Shown here: piece by piece, positions 7,715 to 17,174 of the stretch
How the letters are laid out: every line of letters starts with the position of its first letter
Numbering within the stretch: the stretch's first letter is position 1
NCBI RefSeq assembly: GCF_006475605.1
Contig: NZ_SSBC01000010.1
Location: forward strand, 868,001 to 932,000
Reading direction: 5' to 3'
DNA from: Asticcacaulis tiandongensis
Lineage (GTDB): Bacteria > Pseudomonadota > Alphaproteobacteria > Caulobacterales > Caulobacteraceae
DNA: 64,000 bases
Made by a program: the position numbers and the translations under genes
Notes under the pieces: generated by a model
What the model was told of the DNA's origin: nothing
What the model saw: the letters and a program-made list of their open reading frames with translations, nothing else
The model's database searches: none

Positions 7715-9769
7715 ATGCGTAGCCGTCTGCTGAAATCCATCTGTGTGGCCGCCTTGCTGGGGTTAGCGCCCCTGTCGGCGCTGGCCTTAGAAAAGCCCGT
7801 CACATGGACACCGGATAATGGCAACGGCACCTTTACCAATCCCATATTCTACGATGAGTTCTCGGACCCCGACCTGATCCGCGTCGGCGATTATTTCTAT
7901 ATGACCGGCACAACCATGCACACTATGCCAGGCCTGCCGATCCTGCGTTCAAAGGATCTGGTGAACTGGGAATTCCTGACCTATGCCCTCGACCGGCTTG
8001 ATTTGGGCGAGCGTTTTCGCCTCGAAGGGGGCAAGGAAATCTACGGTCAGGGCATCTGGGCCCCCAGCCTGCGTTATCATAACGGCACCTTCTATATCTT
8101 CAGCAATGTCAACGGTGAGAAAACACAGGTCTTTTCCGCCACCGATCCCGCAGGCCCCTGGACGCGCAAGGAAATGAAGCGCTCCATGCACGACCTGTCG
8201 GTACTGTTTGACGATGACGGGAAGATCTACGCCATCTGGGGCTATCAGGATATCTCCATGGTACAACTGACCGATGACCTGACCGATATCGTACCGGGTT
8301 CCGAGCGCGTGATCATTTCCCGCGATGCCGGCATGGGCGAAGGCGTCCATTTCTATAAGTTTGACGGCAAATACTATATCACCAGCGCGTGGTTCGCAGG
8401 CCGCATGCGTATGCCCGCCGCGCGCGCCGATCACCCCGAAGGCCCGTGGGAGGTCAATCAATCCATCAGCATAGATGAGGATTTCGGTCTGGCCGAAGGC
8501 TATCGCCTTGAGGACGCATGGGGCACTGAGGATTCGGCCCCCTTCAAGGTCATCCCGCCCAACCCGGCCCCAAATGGCCGCATGTCGCTGCATCAGGGCG
8601 GTATCGTTGATACCCCTTCTGGTGAATGGTGGGGCTTTTCCATGATGGACTATAATTCGGTTGGCAGACTGCTGGGGATTGCGCCGATCACATGGAAAGA
8701 CGGCTGGCCCTATTTCGGCCTTGAGGGCAATCTGGAGCGCAATCCGCGCACATGGGTCAAACCGAAAACCGCCGATCCGCAGCCGATCACCGTACCGTTT
8801 GAACGCAACGACGATTTTTCGGGCCCAAAACTGAAACCGTTGTGGCAATGGAATCATGTACCGGTTGACGATAAATGGTCACTGAGCGAACGCAGCGGCC
8901 ACTTACGTCTGCACGCCCTGCCCGCCAAAAGCTTCTGGTGGGCAAAGAATACGCTCACACAACGCTCTATCGGGCCGATCTCTCAGCCGACCGTAGCCCT
9001 TGACGCCAGCGGCCTGAAAACAGGAGATGTCGCGGGGCTTGGGCTGCTCAACCGGCCCTATGCGTGGATTGGCGTTGAGAAGGCCGCCACCGGCCTGAAT
9101 ATCGTGCAATATGATCAGCAGACCGGCAAAACCGAGCGCATCAAAACCGACGCCACCCGCCTGTGGTTCCGCGCCGACTGCGATTTCCTGACCGAAAAAG
9201 CCCGCTTCAGCTATTCCATCGACGGTCAGAATTTCACGCCGATTGGCGATGAATTCACTATGGTTTTCCAACTGAAAACCTTTCAGGGCGTGCGCTACAG
9301 CCTGTTCAATTACAACACCACCAGCGTTGAAGGCGGCTATGCGGATTTTGACGAGGTCACTATCCATCAACCCCACCCTCAGGGCCTGATGCGGCCCATT
9401 CCCTATGGTCAGTCAGTCACCTTCACCGGTTTCAACCAAAACACCGGCCTGTCGGTTACGGACGGCAAACTGTCCGACGGCACGCCCACAGCTTTTGAGG
9501 TTATCGATCTGGGCCTTGGCCGTGTGGCGCTGAAATCTGGCGACCATTACCTGAGCGTCAATACCGACGCCTCCGTTACGCTTAAAACCGGTGAGCCGTC
9601 CACATCCGAAAGCTTCCAGTGGATTGAAACGCCCTATGGCGAACTGGTGCTCATGTCGCTTGTCAACCACCGCTTCTTACGCATTGATCCAACAACGAAA
9701 AAAATCACTGCCGATAGCCCCGGCCCGCAATCAGATGCTCAGGACGGCGTACGCTTTATCTGGAAATAA
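7715..9769 (+). CDS. Secreted glycoside hydrolase family 43 enzyme
   Basis: 684 residues. A signal peptide (about 1-25, ending LSALALEKP) is followed by a GH43 five-bladed propeller to about residue 330. The catalytic triad is visible: base Asp in SDPDLIR, pKa-modulating Asp in HDLSVLFD and acid Glu in GMGEGVHF. A beta-sandwich like the one common in GH43 xylosidases follows (about 360-560), and a further C-terminal domain reaches 684. Known activities are beta-xylosidase and alpha-L-arabinofuranosidase; the exact substrate is not determinable. GGGAGA precedes the ATG at good spacing. It appears monocistronic. Confidence 0.9.
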   Translation: MRSRLLKSICVAALLGLAPLSALALEKPVTWTPDNGNGTFTNPIFYDEFSDPDLIRVGDYFYMTGTTMHTMPGLPILRSKDLVNWEFLTYALDRLDLGERFRLEGGKEIYGQGIWAPSLRYHNGTFYIFSNVNGEKTQVFSATDPAGPWTRKEMKRSMHDLSVLFDDDGKIYAIWGYQDISMVQLTDDLTDIVPGSERVIISRDAGMGEGVHFYKFDGKYYITSAWFAGRMRMPAARADHPEGPWEVNQSISIDEDFGLAEGYRLEDAWGTEDSAPFKVIPPNPAPNGRMSLHQGGIVDTPSGEWWGFSMMDYNSVGRLLGIAPITWKDGWPYFGLEGNLERNPRTWVKPKTADPQPITVPFERNDDFSGPKLKPLWQWNHVPVDDKWSLSERSGHLRLHALPAKSFWWAKNTLTQRSIGPISQPTVALDASGLKTGDVAGLGLLNRPYAWIGVEKAATGLNIVQYDQQTGKTERIKTDATRLWFRADCDFLTEKARFSYSIDGQNFTPIGDEFTMVFQLKTFQGVRYSLFNYNTTSVEGGYADFDEVTIHQPHPQGLMRPIPYGQSVTFTGFNQNTGLSVTDGKLSDGTPTAFEVIDLGLGRVALKSGDHYLSVNTDASVTLKTGEPSTSESFQWIETPYGELVLMSLVNHRFLRIDPTTKKITADSPGPQSDAQDGVRFIWK

Positions 9770-9775
9770 CCTTAC

Positions 9776-9804
9776 ATCCTCCCCCGCTATGCAGGGGAGG
9801 ATTT
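9776..9804. repeat. Family A hairpin (short copy) after GH43
   Basis: CCTCCCC pairs with GGGGAGG across a short loop, followed by ATTTTAA. It resembles the first hairpin of the family A repeat and probably also ends GH43 transcription. Confidence 0.55.
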
Positions 9805-9840
9805 TAAGATTTCCGCCCTGACGCTCTGGTAATGCCTCCG

Positions 9841-11691
9841 CTATACCGCCCCCACCTGCGCCAGAGTCTCACGCGCCGCATCGGCGGCTTTTTGCTTTTC
9901 CCACATATCGAAATAAAGCCCCCCAAGCGCCATAAGATCGTTGTGACGCCCGCGCTCGGCCACTACGCCATCTTTCAGCACCAGTATCTCGTCCGCCCCG
10001 ACCACAGTGGACAGGCGGTGGGCAATCACCAGCGTCGTGCGGTTCTGGGATACCTCATCAAGCGACGCCTGAATCTCCCGCTCGGTGTGCGTATCCAGTG
10101 CCGAGGTCGCCTCATCAAGGATCAATATCGGCGGCGCTTTCAGGAGTGTACGGGCAATCGCGACGCGCTGCTTTTCCCCGCCCGACAGCTTAAGGCCGCG
10201 CTCGCCCACTTCCGTATCATAGCCCAGCGGTAGCGAGGCGATGAAACCGGCAATCTGCGCCCGCTCGGCGGCGTCATGAATTTCGGCCTCGGTCGCCCCC
10301 GCACGGCCATAGCCGATATTATAGGCCACCGTATCATTGAACAGCACCGTATCCTGCGGCACCATACCAATGGCCTTACGCAGTGAGGCTTGCGTCACCT
10401 CCCGAATGTCCTGCCCGTCAATCTCGATGGCTCCGCCCTTAACATCATAAAAACGGAACAGAAGCCGCGACAGGGTCGATTTCCCCGCCCCCGAAGGCCC
10501 GACAATGGCCACGGTCTTACCAGCTGGCACTTCAAACGACACCCCTTTGAGAATTGGCCGCGCCGGATCATAGGCAAACACCACATCCTTAAACACCACC
10601 GCCGCCTTTTCGACCTTAAGCGTCTTCGCGTCCGGCCTGTCAGTCACTTCCGCCGGTTCATCCAGAAGCGTAAACATGGCATCCATATCCGTCACAGACG
10701 TGGTGATTTCCCGATACAGAGTCCCGATCATATTCAGCGGAATCGCCAGTTGCGCCATCAGAGCGTTGATCATGACAAAGTGGCCGATAGTCTGCTGCCC
10801 CGCCATGACCTCACGCGCCGACATCAGCATCACCGCGCCCATGCCCAGCGTGAAAATCACCGCCTGCCCCAGATTAAGCCAGGCCAGAGATGTAAAGGTC
10901 TTGGTCGCTGCCTTCTCATACTTGGCCGTCGAGACGTCATAACGCGCCTTCTCAAGCGCCTCATTGTTGAAATATTTGACGGTCTCATAGTTCAGCAGCG
11001 AATCCACGGCCTTGGACATGGACTCGGTGTCGGCATCGTTCATGTCGCGACGAATGCGGATGCGCCAGTTGGACGCCACAATCGAAAACCACACATAGGC
11101 CACCACCGTCACAGCGATAACCGCCACATAGAGCATATTATATTCGTGCCCAATGATTGCCGCCGTCAGCAGGAACTCCACCAGTGTCGGCACCCCCATC
11201 AGGATCGTCAGACGGACAATGGTTTCAATCCCCGTCGCCCCGCGCTCAATGACCCGCGACAGACCACCGGTGCGCCGTTGCAGGTGAAACCGCAACGACA
11301 GATTATGCAGATGCGCAAACGTCCGGTTGGCCAGCCCGCGTACTGCATGTTGCCCGACCGGCGCAAACAAAGCGTCGCGTATCTGATTGAACCCATTGGA
11401 CAAAAGCCGCGCCACGCCATAGGCCACAACCATCAGAAGCGGCGACGCCAGCCACAGGTTGCTGACCGGCGCCTGCGGATCAAGCGCGTCCGTCGCCCAC
11501 TTGTAGGCATAGGGCATCATGACGGTGAACACCTTGCCCATTACCAGCGCCAGCAGCGCCAGCACCACATAGGCCCGCAAACCCGGCCGGTCAGAGGGCC
11601 AGATATAGGGCTTCAGAACCGCCAGAGTGGAAGCGAATTTGGAACGGGCTTCGGACGGTTTGGCCGAATCCTGAGAGGCATAGCTACGCAT
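9841..11691 (-). CDS. Atm1-type ABC exporter (fused permease and ATPase)
   Basis: 616 residues: about 35 cytosolic residues, a six-helix ABC exporter domain (about 40-340), then the ATPase with Walker A GPSGAGKST, signature LSGGEKQ, Walker B ILILDEATSALD and the switch histidine in VIAHRLS. The N-terminal half (SRVIERGATGIETIVR, YETVKYFNNEALE) is diagnostic of the Atm1/HMT subfamily, which exports glutathione-linked compounds and protects against heavy metals or supports Fe-S export. It acts as a homodimer in the inner membrane and appears monocistronic. Confidence 0.93.
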   Translation of the reverse strand: MRSYASQDSAKPSEARSKFASTLAVLKPYIWPSDRPGLRAYVVLALLALVMGKVFTVMMPYAYKWATDALDPQAPVSNLWLASPLLMVVAYGVARLLSNGFNQIRDALFAPVGQHAVRGLANRTFAHLHNLSLRFHLQRRTGGLSRVIERGATGIETIVRLTILMGVPTLVEFLLTAAIIGHEYNMLYVAVIAVTVVAYVWFSIVASNWRIRIRRDMNDADTESMSKAVDSLLNYETVKYFNNEALEKARYDVSTAKYEKAATKTFTSLAWLNLGQAVIFTLGMGAVMLMSAREVMAGQQTIGHFVMINALMAQLAIPLNMIGTLYREITTSVTDMDAMFTLLDEPAEVTDRPDAKTLKVEKAAVVFKDVVFAYDPARPILKGVSFEVPAGKTVAIVGPSGAGKSTLSRLLFRFYDVKGGAIEIDGQDIREVTQASLRKAIGMVPQDTVLFNDTVAYNIGYGRAGATEAEIHDAAERAQIAGFIASLPLGYDTEVGERGLKLSGGEKQRVAIARTLLKAPPILILDEATSALDTHTEREIQASLDEVSQNRTTLVIAHRLSTVVGADEILVLKDGVVAERGRHNDLMALGGLYFDMWEKQKAADAARETLAQVGAV

Positions 11692-11780
11692 GTTTAGGGA
11701 TCATTTCGGTGCAGTGATGCGCCCTATATAGGCCGCTGCGCCAGAAAGCCAAGCCTGCGCCGTACAAAGCCCTTAGAGAT

Positions 11781-11811
11781 TGTAATCATAAGCAGCCGGA
11801 TGTAATCATAA
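11781..11811 (+). promoter_or_regulatory. Direct repeat TGTAATCATAA x2, 20 bases apart, upstream of esterase gene
   Basis: TGTAATCATAA occurs at 11781-11791 and again at 11801-11811, a 20-base period or two helical turns. A related AATAATCACA follows. The position, 32-62 bases before the start codon, suits an activator or repressor site. The regulator is unknown. Confidence 0.4.
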
Positions 11812-11842
11812 ATAATCACACAGACAGGGAAACCCACTGACC

Positions 11843-12649
11843 ATGTTGCGCAAACTTCTTCTGGCCGCCGCCCTTATAACCGCGCCCCTTATGGCCTCAA
11901 ATGCCGCCGCCGAACCGCTCAAGCCCATCCGCGTCATTCTGGTGGGCGATTCGACCATGACCGAACGGGCTGGCTACGGCACCGGCTTCTGCGCGCAGTT
12001 CAAACCCGAGGTTACCTGCATCAATAAGGCGCGCGGTGGCCGCTCCTCCAAATCCTACCGCGTCGAAGGCCTGTGGGACGAAGTCCTGACGCTCATCAAT
12101 GACAAGGGCAATTTCGCTGAGACCTATGTGCTGATTCAGTTCGGCCATAATGACGGCTCACACCGTCCTGAACGCCGCACCGATATCCGCACCGAATTTC
12201 CGGTGAATATCCGCAACTACACGGTGGATGTGAAAAAAGCCGGTGCCACCCCTGTGCTGGTCACCCCCCTCACCCAGCGTCATTTCAAGAACTTCAAACT
12301 GCAAAACGACCTTTTGCCGTGGGCGCAACTGACGCGTCTGATTGCCCGCACCTCAGATGTTACCCTGATCGACCTCTATGCCGAAGGTCAGGCCAAAGTG
12401 CAGGAAATGGGCATCGCGAAATCACTTGAACTCGGCGGCGGGCCTGTTCCTGAAAACGTCTATGAAGGCATCACCACCGGCACGACCGTACCCGCCATCT
12501 TCACCGATGCCTCGCAACAGGCCGACAACAGCCGTCAGGGCTTTGACTACACCCACACCGGCCCCGAAGGCTCAAAATATTTCGGCAAGATGGTGGTCGA
12601 TCTGTGGGTCAAGGCTGATCCCGCCATCGCCCCATATGTGAAAAACTAA
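11843..12649 (+). CDS. Rhamnogalacturonan acetylesterase-like SGNH hydrolase (CE12 type)
   Basis: 268 residues with a signal peptide (about 1-23). SGNH blocks are present: GDSTMTE holds the nucleophile serine, RGGRSSKS the glycine, FGHNDGS the asparagine and DYTHTGPEG the Asp/His pair at the C-terminus. This pattern is that of CE12 rhamnogalacturonan acetylesterases, which remove acetyl groups from pectin in the periplasm or outside the cell. Two direct repeats upstream suggest regulated expression. The activity assignment is from family resemblance. Confidence 0.87.
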   Translation: MLRKLLLAAALITAPLMASNAAAEPLKPIRVILVGDSTMTERAGYGTGFCAQFKPEVTCINKARGGRSSKSYRVEGLWDEVLTLINDKGNFAETYVLIQFGHNDGSHRPERRTDIRTEFPVNIRNYTVDVKKAGATPVLVTPLTQRHFKNFKLQNDLLPWAQLTRLIARTSDVTLIDLYAEGQAKVQEMGIAKSLELGGGPVPENVYEGITTGTTVPAIFTDASQQADNSRQGFDYTHTGPEGSKYFGKMVVDLWVKADPAIAPYVKN

Positions 12650-12653
12650 GTGA

Positions 12654-13379
12654 TTAAAACGGCGCAGGTATTTTCCATACAAGGGAAATCCTGCGCTTTT
12701 CGCCTTCGGTTTCAATTCGAACATCCCAATATAGCTGACCGGCCCCATTGGGCATGACCGCTATACTGTTCCCGTCTATGATATAGGTCTTTTCAAGCGG
12801 CAGACTCGTCAGAACCTTAAACGGACTTCCGTTACAGACTTCAGGCATGATCTTTGCCTGACAGGTCACCGTCAGTTCCTTGGGTGGTTTTTTCAATGAC
12901 TGTAGTCCTGATAACCACTCCAGAACCTCAATCGCCTCTGCTTCGGTGCGCCGCCCCTGTACGCTGGCAAAGCGATTAACCGGCAAGTCGGCACAGACCT
13001 CGCCCTTGCTCAGGCCAACCATTCCGGATGAACTGACGCGGTTTACATGCAAAACCGTCTCATCACTGAGTCGCTGCGGGTCTGCCCCCGCTTCGGGCTG
13101 AAAAGCCACATGGTAAGATACCCGCCGACATACTAAGGCCGTGGCCGATTCGGGTCGAGCATACAGTCTGACATTCGCAGGCGGATCATGTGCAAAAACA
13201 ATAGTATTACCCACACGAATGTCGACCACGTCTAGCGCGTCTTCGGGCAACAGACGCGCTGCAACCTCAGGTGCATCAGCGGTTTTCAGCCAGCTTCCTG
13301 TTATCGGAAACGATTCTCCGGCCGAAGCCATTACAGGCCATAGCCCCATAAGCCCGACAGCGATAAGCCCAAGCCTCAT
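12654..13379 (-). CDS. Hypothetical secreted protein
   Basis: 241 residues starting at MRLGLIAVGLMG. The ATG at 13379 is preferred over one six codons upstream because GGGGGA lies in front of it. A signal peptide ends near ASAGES. The mature part is beta-rich with four cysteines (CRRVSY, CADLPV, CQAKIMPEVC) and no recognised catalytic motif. It is convergent with the esterase gene, with four bases between the stop codons. I do not recognise the family. Confidence 0.7.
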   Translation of the reverse strand: MRLGLIAVGLMGLWPVMASAGESFPITGSWLKTADAPEVAARLLPEDALDVVDIRVGNTIVFAHDPPANVRLYARPESATALVCRRVSYHVAFQPEAGADPQRLSDETVLHVNRVSSSGMVGLSKGEVCADLPVNRFASVQGRRTEAEAIEVLEWLSGLQSLKKPPKELTVTCQAKIMPEVCNGSPFKVLTSLPLEKTYIIDGNSIAVMPNGAGQLYWDVRIETEGEKRRISLVWKIPAPF

Positions 13380-13500
13380 GATCGTCCCCCTGTTCAAACG
13401 GTCTCAGTCATGCTTTTAATTCAGCCGGATAGAGTCATAACAACAAGATTATACTATCCATCTCAGGGATGTCGCAAACCTCACGGATTTACAAGATTTC

Positions 13501-14256
13501 ATGACCTTACGTAGCCTGCTAACGGCATTAGCCGCTCTTCCGCTTGTTGCCACTGCACCGGTACTGGCGGACACCCTCAAAACCGATTGTCCGCCTGAGG
13601 CTTTGGGCACGGCCCGTGTTCTGACACTCGGTCCCGAAGCCGGTCAGGCCTATGGCTCGGTACAGCATCCACGCCTGCCGCTGAAACCTCACGAAGTCGT
13701 CCTGACCTTCGATGACGGCCCGCGCCCTGACACCACCCCCGAAGTTCTCAACGCCCTTAAGGCCGAATGCGTGAAGGCCACCTTCTTCATGACCGGTGAC
13801 GCGGTCACGCAATATCCCGATCTGGCGCGTCTGGTGGTGTCCGATGGCCATACGGCGGGAATGCACAGCTATAAGCACGACAATATGACGGCGCTTTCCC
13901 CTGAGGCGCAAAAGGAAGACCTCAAGACAACGCAAGCCGCACTCAAAGCCACCCTTGGCGCTGATGCGGCCCCCTTTTACCGCTTCCCTTATCTGGGTCA
14001 GACCGAACATCTGCTGGCCGAAGCCAAGGCTCAGGGCATCACGGTTTTTTCCATTGATGCCGCCGCCAATGACTGGGAAGCCGGTGAAACCGCCGTGTCT
14101 GTGACCAATCGCCTGATGAACAATCTGGCGACGTCAAAGGGCGGCATTATCCTGCTGCACGACTGGCAGCCGGTGACCGCTGAAGCCATGCCGATGATCC
14201 TCAAGGCCCTCAAGGATCAGGGCTATAAGGTCGTGCATGTGAACTGGACGCGATAG
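13501..14256 (+). CDS. NodB-type polysaccharide deacetylase, secreted
   Basis: 251 residues with a signal peptide (about 1-23). NodB motifs are in order: TFDDGP (catalytic base and metal Asp), HSYKH (two metal histidines), RFPYLG (motif 3) and IILLHDW (motif 5). This supports a carbohydrate esterase 4 enzyme that removes N- or O-acetyl groups from chitin-like polymers, peptidoglycan or xylan. The ATG is at 13501; no strong Shine-Dalgarno is apparent. The partner gene downstream is convergent and unrelated. Confidence 0.9.
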   Translation: MTLRSLLTALAALPLVATAPVLADTLKTDCPPEALGTARVLTLGPEAGQAYGSVQHPRLPLKPHEVVLTFDDGPRPDTTPEVLNALKAECVKATFFMTGDAVTQYPDLARLVVSDGHTAGMHSYKHDNMTALSPEAQKEDLKTTQAALKATLGADAAPFYRFPYLGQTEHLLAEAKAQGITVFSIDAAANDWEAGETAVSVTNRLMNNLATSKGGIILLHDWQPVTAEAMPMILKALKDQGYKVVHVNWTR

Positions 14257-14262
14257 AAGGGG

Positions 14263-14955
14263 TTAAACCTCGCACACCCCGTCCTCACAGACCGGCCCAT
14301 CACCCGCAGAACCGCCTGCTGAAGCACCGGCATCTTTCCACGCCGCCTCAAGCGCCTGTGTAAACACCTCCGGCGGCTGGGCACCTGACACAGCGTAGCG
14401 CCCCCCAAAGACGAAGTGTGGCACACCTCTGGCTCCCGCAAGGTTCGCACCGCGCTGATCATCTTCGACCTCAGACGTCAGTTCCGTACCAGCCAGAAAC
14501 GCCCGCACGGCCTCGGCCTCAAGGCCGGCTTCAACCGCCAGCCGGACAAGCACCTCATCGTCAAACACCGATAGGCCTTCGGTGAAATAGGCGCGATAAA
14601 GCCGCTCAAGCAAAACCGCGCCCTTATCACCCGCATAGCGAATAAGCCGGTGCGCCTTAAGGCTGTCGCCGGACAGAGTGTTATCCAGATGATACTCAAG
14701 CCCGACACTGGCCGCCATGCCCTCGACGCGGCGCTGATTGTTCACCGCCTGCTCGGCCGTCAGTCCGTATTTCTGCTGCAACATCACGCCGGTTGGCACC
14801 ACCGGCTGATCCGGCGACAGGCGAAACGCCCGATGACGTACCTCGACCTGATCCTTATGCGGAAAAGCCTCCAGCGCCCTCTCAAACTGACGCTTACCGA
14901 TCCAGCAGAAGGGGCAAATGATATCCGACCAGATATCGACAACTATAGCGGACAT
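14263..14955 (-). CDS. DsbA-family oxidoreductase (FrnE-like)
   Basis: 230 residues without a signal peptide, hence cytosolic. The CPFCWIG motif near residues 14-20 is the thioredoxin-like CxxC active site of the FrnE/2-hydroxychromene isomerase-like DsbA group. GVPHFVFGGRYAVSGAQPPE near the end includes the cis-proline loop. The ATG at 14955 is chosen because GAGGTAAGT precedes it; an upstream in-frame extension would overlap the GH2 gene. The C-terminus ends CEDGVCEV, with two extra cysteines. It lies 28 bases after the GH2 gene. Confidence 0.88.
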   Translation of the reverse strand: MSAIVVDIWSDIICPFCWIGKRQFERALEAFPHKDQVEVRHRAFRLSPDQPVVPTGVMLQQKYGLTAEQAVNNQRRVEGMAASVGLEYHLDNTLSGDSLKAHRLIRYAGDKGAVLLERLYRAYFTEGLSVFDDEVLVRLAVEAGLEAEAVRAFLAGTELTSEVEDDQRGANLAGARGVPHFVFGGRYAVSGAQPPEVFTQALEAAWKDAGASAGGSAGDGPVCEDGVCEV

Positions 14956-14983
14956 ACTTACCTCACAGGCAGATTGAAAACCT

Positions 14984-16963
14984 TTACGGCAATATGGGTA
15001 CGGCGGGTCTGACTGTCCACCTGACCTCATCAAGATGCGCACCACTTTCGGCCCGCACCGTATTGGTGCCCATCGCCAGACTGACATTGCTAAAAGTTGC
15101 GACCCCGCCCTGAACATCCTGAGTGCCGACAACGACACCATTGACCGTCAATGTCACCGAAGGCTGATTGCTGTAGATTTTCACCTGTGTCACCCGACCG
15201 GTACGCTCATGGAACCGCCGGTTGGCCACATAGACAAATGGCTGCGCCGACCACTGCGCCTTATAGTACCAGAAGGCATCCTTTTTCACCTTACGGTCAT
15301 AGGTGATCAGGCCGCTATTATCCATGCCCGTCTGATCGCCGTCATTACGACCTTCCGAAGCCGAATCAAAGACTTGCCAGACAAAGCTCGCCCACACCGC
15401 AGGCCGTGCCCGCAAATGCGCCCAGGCCATTTCATGATAAGCCGCCTGAAATGCCTCAGGGTGCCAGCCTGAGACCGGATCAATCCGCGTCACGGCTTCT
15501 GACTGATGGCGCACACTGCCGCCGGTGCCATAGCCCAGGATAGCCATCGGATAACCGGCATGGGCCGCATGAAAGGCATCAATCACCCCGCTTAAGGTGG
15601 CCGCCTCATTAACCGAAGCTTTCGGTTCAAAATAGATCCCTGCAGGTTTCCCCGCAGCGGTCAGCAACAGGGCCGGATTGTCCGTCCCGACCGCACTGAG
15701 CGTCAGGCGCGACGGATCTTCGGACGCGACAATGGCAGCATCGGTCGCCGCCCTTGTCTCCCACGCTACAATGCTCGGATGGTTGATATTCTGGCGCACC
15801 AGTTCGCGTAGCTGCTGACCAGTATTGGCATGAAAGGCCGCCGTCAGTTCCCCGCGCTTACCTTCGGGTAAGCCCGTGACCACCAATATGCCGCGCCGGT
15901 CCGCCTCATGATAAACCGCCTGAGACGCGGCAAATGGCGCTATCCGCACCGCCGTCACCCCCATATCTTCCAGCAGATCGAAATCCTCAGCAATATCACT
16001 TTCGCTGACCGCCTGCCCCTTGCCTGCACGCCCCGTATTGAGGTTTACGCCCACCACCCGATAGGGCTGACCATTCAGCAAAAAGCGATGCTGGGCATCG
16101 ATCTGCACCTGACGGATACCAAAATGGGTAACGATGCGTTCCTGGGTTTCGTTGCCGTCGGAAATCTCTGTCACCGCGGCATATAGATAGGGGTCGTTGC
16201 GTCCGTTCCACAGCTTTGGCTGAACCATACGCCCGGCCAGCGCCAGCGTCTGCGCCTCGCCCCCTTTGAGCGTCACATTGCGCGTCATCTGCATGACCAT
16301 CATACCTTCGCGTGAAAAGATACGCGTATTAACGGTCATCTTGACGCTGCGCGCCCGTTGATTGCGCAAGGCGACATTGACCTTAAGATCAGCATGGTTG
16401 TTAAGCGTGAGGGCGCTCGTCACCGCCACACCGTTGCCCCCGTGATCGAGCCAGTCAATGCCGACATCGCGCGCCTGAATGAGCGACACACCGCGATGCA
16501 GTCCCCCCTCTACCGTCGCCTCACCGCCAAAGGGCGCTATATGCGCGCGCGCCGAATTATCGACCTTCACGGCAATCACATTGCGCCCGGCCATGAGAAA
16601 TTTCGTAATATCATAGCGAAAGGCCGTGTAACCGCCTTCGTGCTTTCCGACTGAGTGTCCGTTAATATAGACATCCGCCACCAGCGCCGCCCCGTCAAAT
16701 TGCAGATAGACCCGGTCACCCCGCGCCACCGCCTTCAGATCAAGCGCTTTGCGATACCAGCCGACCCCGCGATAGCTATTGAAACTGTGCGGTAAGGTCG
16801 CCTTTATCCACGCCCTGTCATCAAACTCAGGCGCAGCGGCCTCAGCTACATCCTCAGACATAAAACGCCAGTCGGCATTGATTTCGCTCTGGGAAAAGGC
16901 TCCGGCAGAGACCGGTACACACAGACACAGCATCGCCATTATCATCTTAAGAACTCTCAGCAT
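14984..16963 (-). CDS. GH2-family protein with substituted catalytic glutamates (possible pseudoenzyme)
   Basis: 659 residues, signal peptide 1-22. GH2 sugar-binding domain (LPHSFNSYRGVGWYRK, DVYINGHSVGKHEGGY) at about 30-180, immunoglobulin-like domain to about 290, TIM barrel from about 300 and a C-terminal sandwich. The fold is intact, but where the family has WSLGNE the protein reads WETRAA (about residues 400-405). Where it has the nucleophile in SEYGAGGS it reads LGYGTGGS (about 475). Both catalytic glutamates are therefore replaced. It may bind a beta-galactoside or mannoside without hydrolysing it. Its frame is open throughout, so it is not a decayed gene. Confidence 0.85.
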   Translation of the reverse strand: MLRVLKMIMAMLCLCVPVSAGAFSQSEINADWRFMSEDVAEAAAPEFDDRAWIKATLPHSFNSYRGVGWYRKALDLKAVARGDRVYLQFDGAALVADVYINGHSVGKHEGGYTAFRYDITKFLMAGRNVIAVKVDNSARAHIAPFGGEATVEGGLHRGVSLIQARDVGIDWLDHGGNGVAVTSALTLNNHADLKVNVALRNQRARSVKMTVNTRIFSREGMMVMQMTRNVTLKGGEAQTLALAGRMVQPKLWNGRNDPYLYAAVTEISDGNETQERIVTHFGIRQVQIDAQHRFLLNGQPYRVVGVNLNTGRAGKGQAVSESDIAEDFDLLEDMGVTAVRIAPFAASQAVYHEADRRGILVVTGLPEGKRGELTAAFHANTGQQLRELVRQNINHPSIVAWETRAATDAAIVASEDPSRLTLSAVGTDNPALLLTAAGKPAGIYFEPKASVNEAATLSGVIDAFHAAHAGYPMAILGYGTGGSVRHQSEAVTRIDPVSGWHPEAFQAAYHEMAWAHLRARPAVWASFVWQVFDSASEGRNDGDQTGMDNSGLITYDRKVKKDAFWYYKAQWSAQPFVYVANRRFHERTGRVTQVKIYSNQPSVTLTVNGVVVGTQDVQGGVATFSNVSLAMGTNTVRAESGAHLDEVRWTVRPAVPILP

Positions 16964-17116
16964 GCCTGCGCCCGTATGCGTTAAAACTGATGTGGTGAAA
17001 ATCTCTGTCGGACGGCATCACACGATTCGTGCCTTTTTGAGACCCTTCCGCCATATACCGGACACCCCGATAAAAAAGCCGTCCTCTGACTTTTTTCACC
17101 CCCGCCACTTGCCAAT

Positions 17117-17132
17117 AGTTACACTATAACAT
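17117..17132 (+). promoter_or_regulatory. Zur-like box upstream of the MerC-family gene
   Basis: Read on the minus strand, ATGTTATAGTGTAACT matches the zinc-regulator consensus ATGTTATANTATAACAT closely, with about 14 of 17 positions if the next base is included. It lies 43 bases before the start codon at 17175, a usual repressor position. Confidence 0.5.
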
Positions 17133-17174
17133 ATCTACCGTGATGTACCGCTTAACCACAGGACTATACGCCTT

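Noticed and set aside
14956-15141. N-terminal extension of the DsbA-like protein
   Set aside because: It would overlap the GH2 gene and lacks a ribosome binding site; the start at 14955 has GAGGTAAGT.
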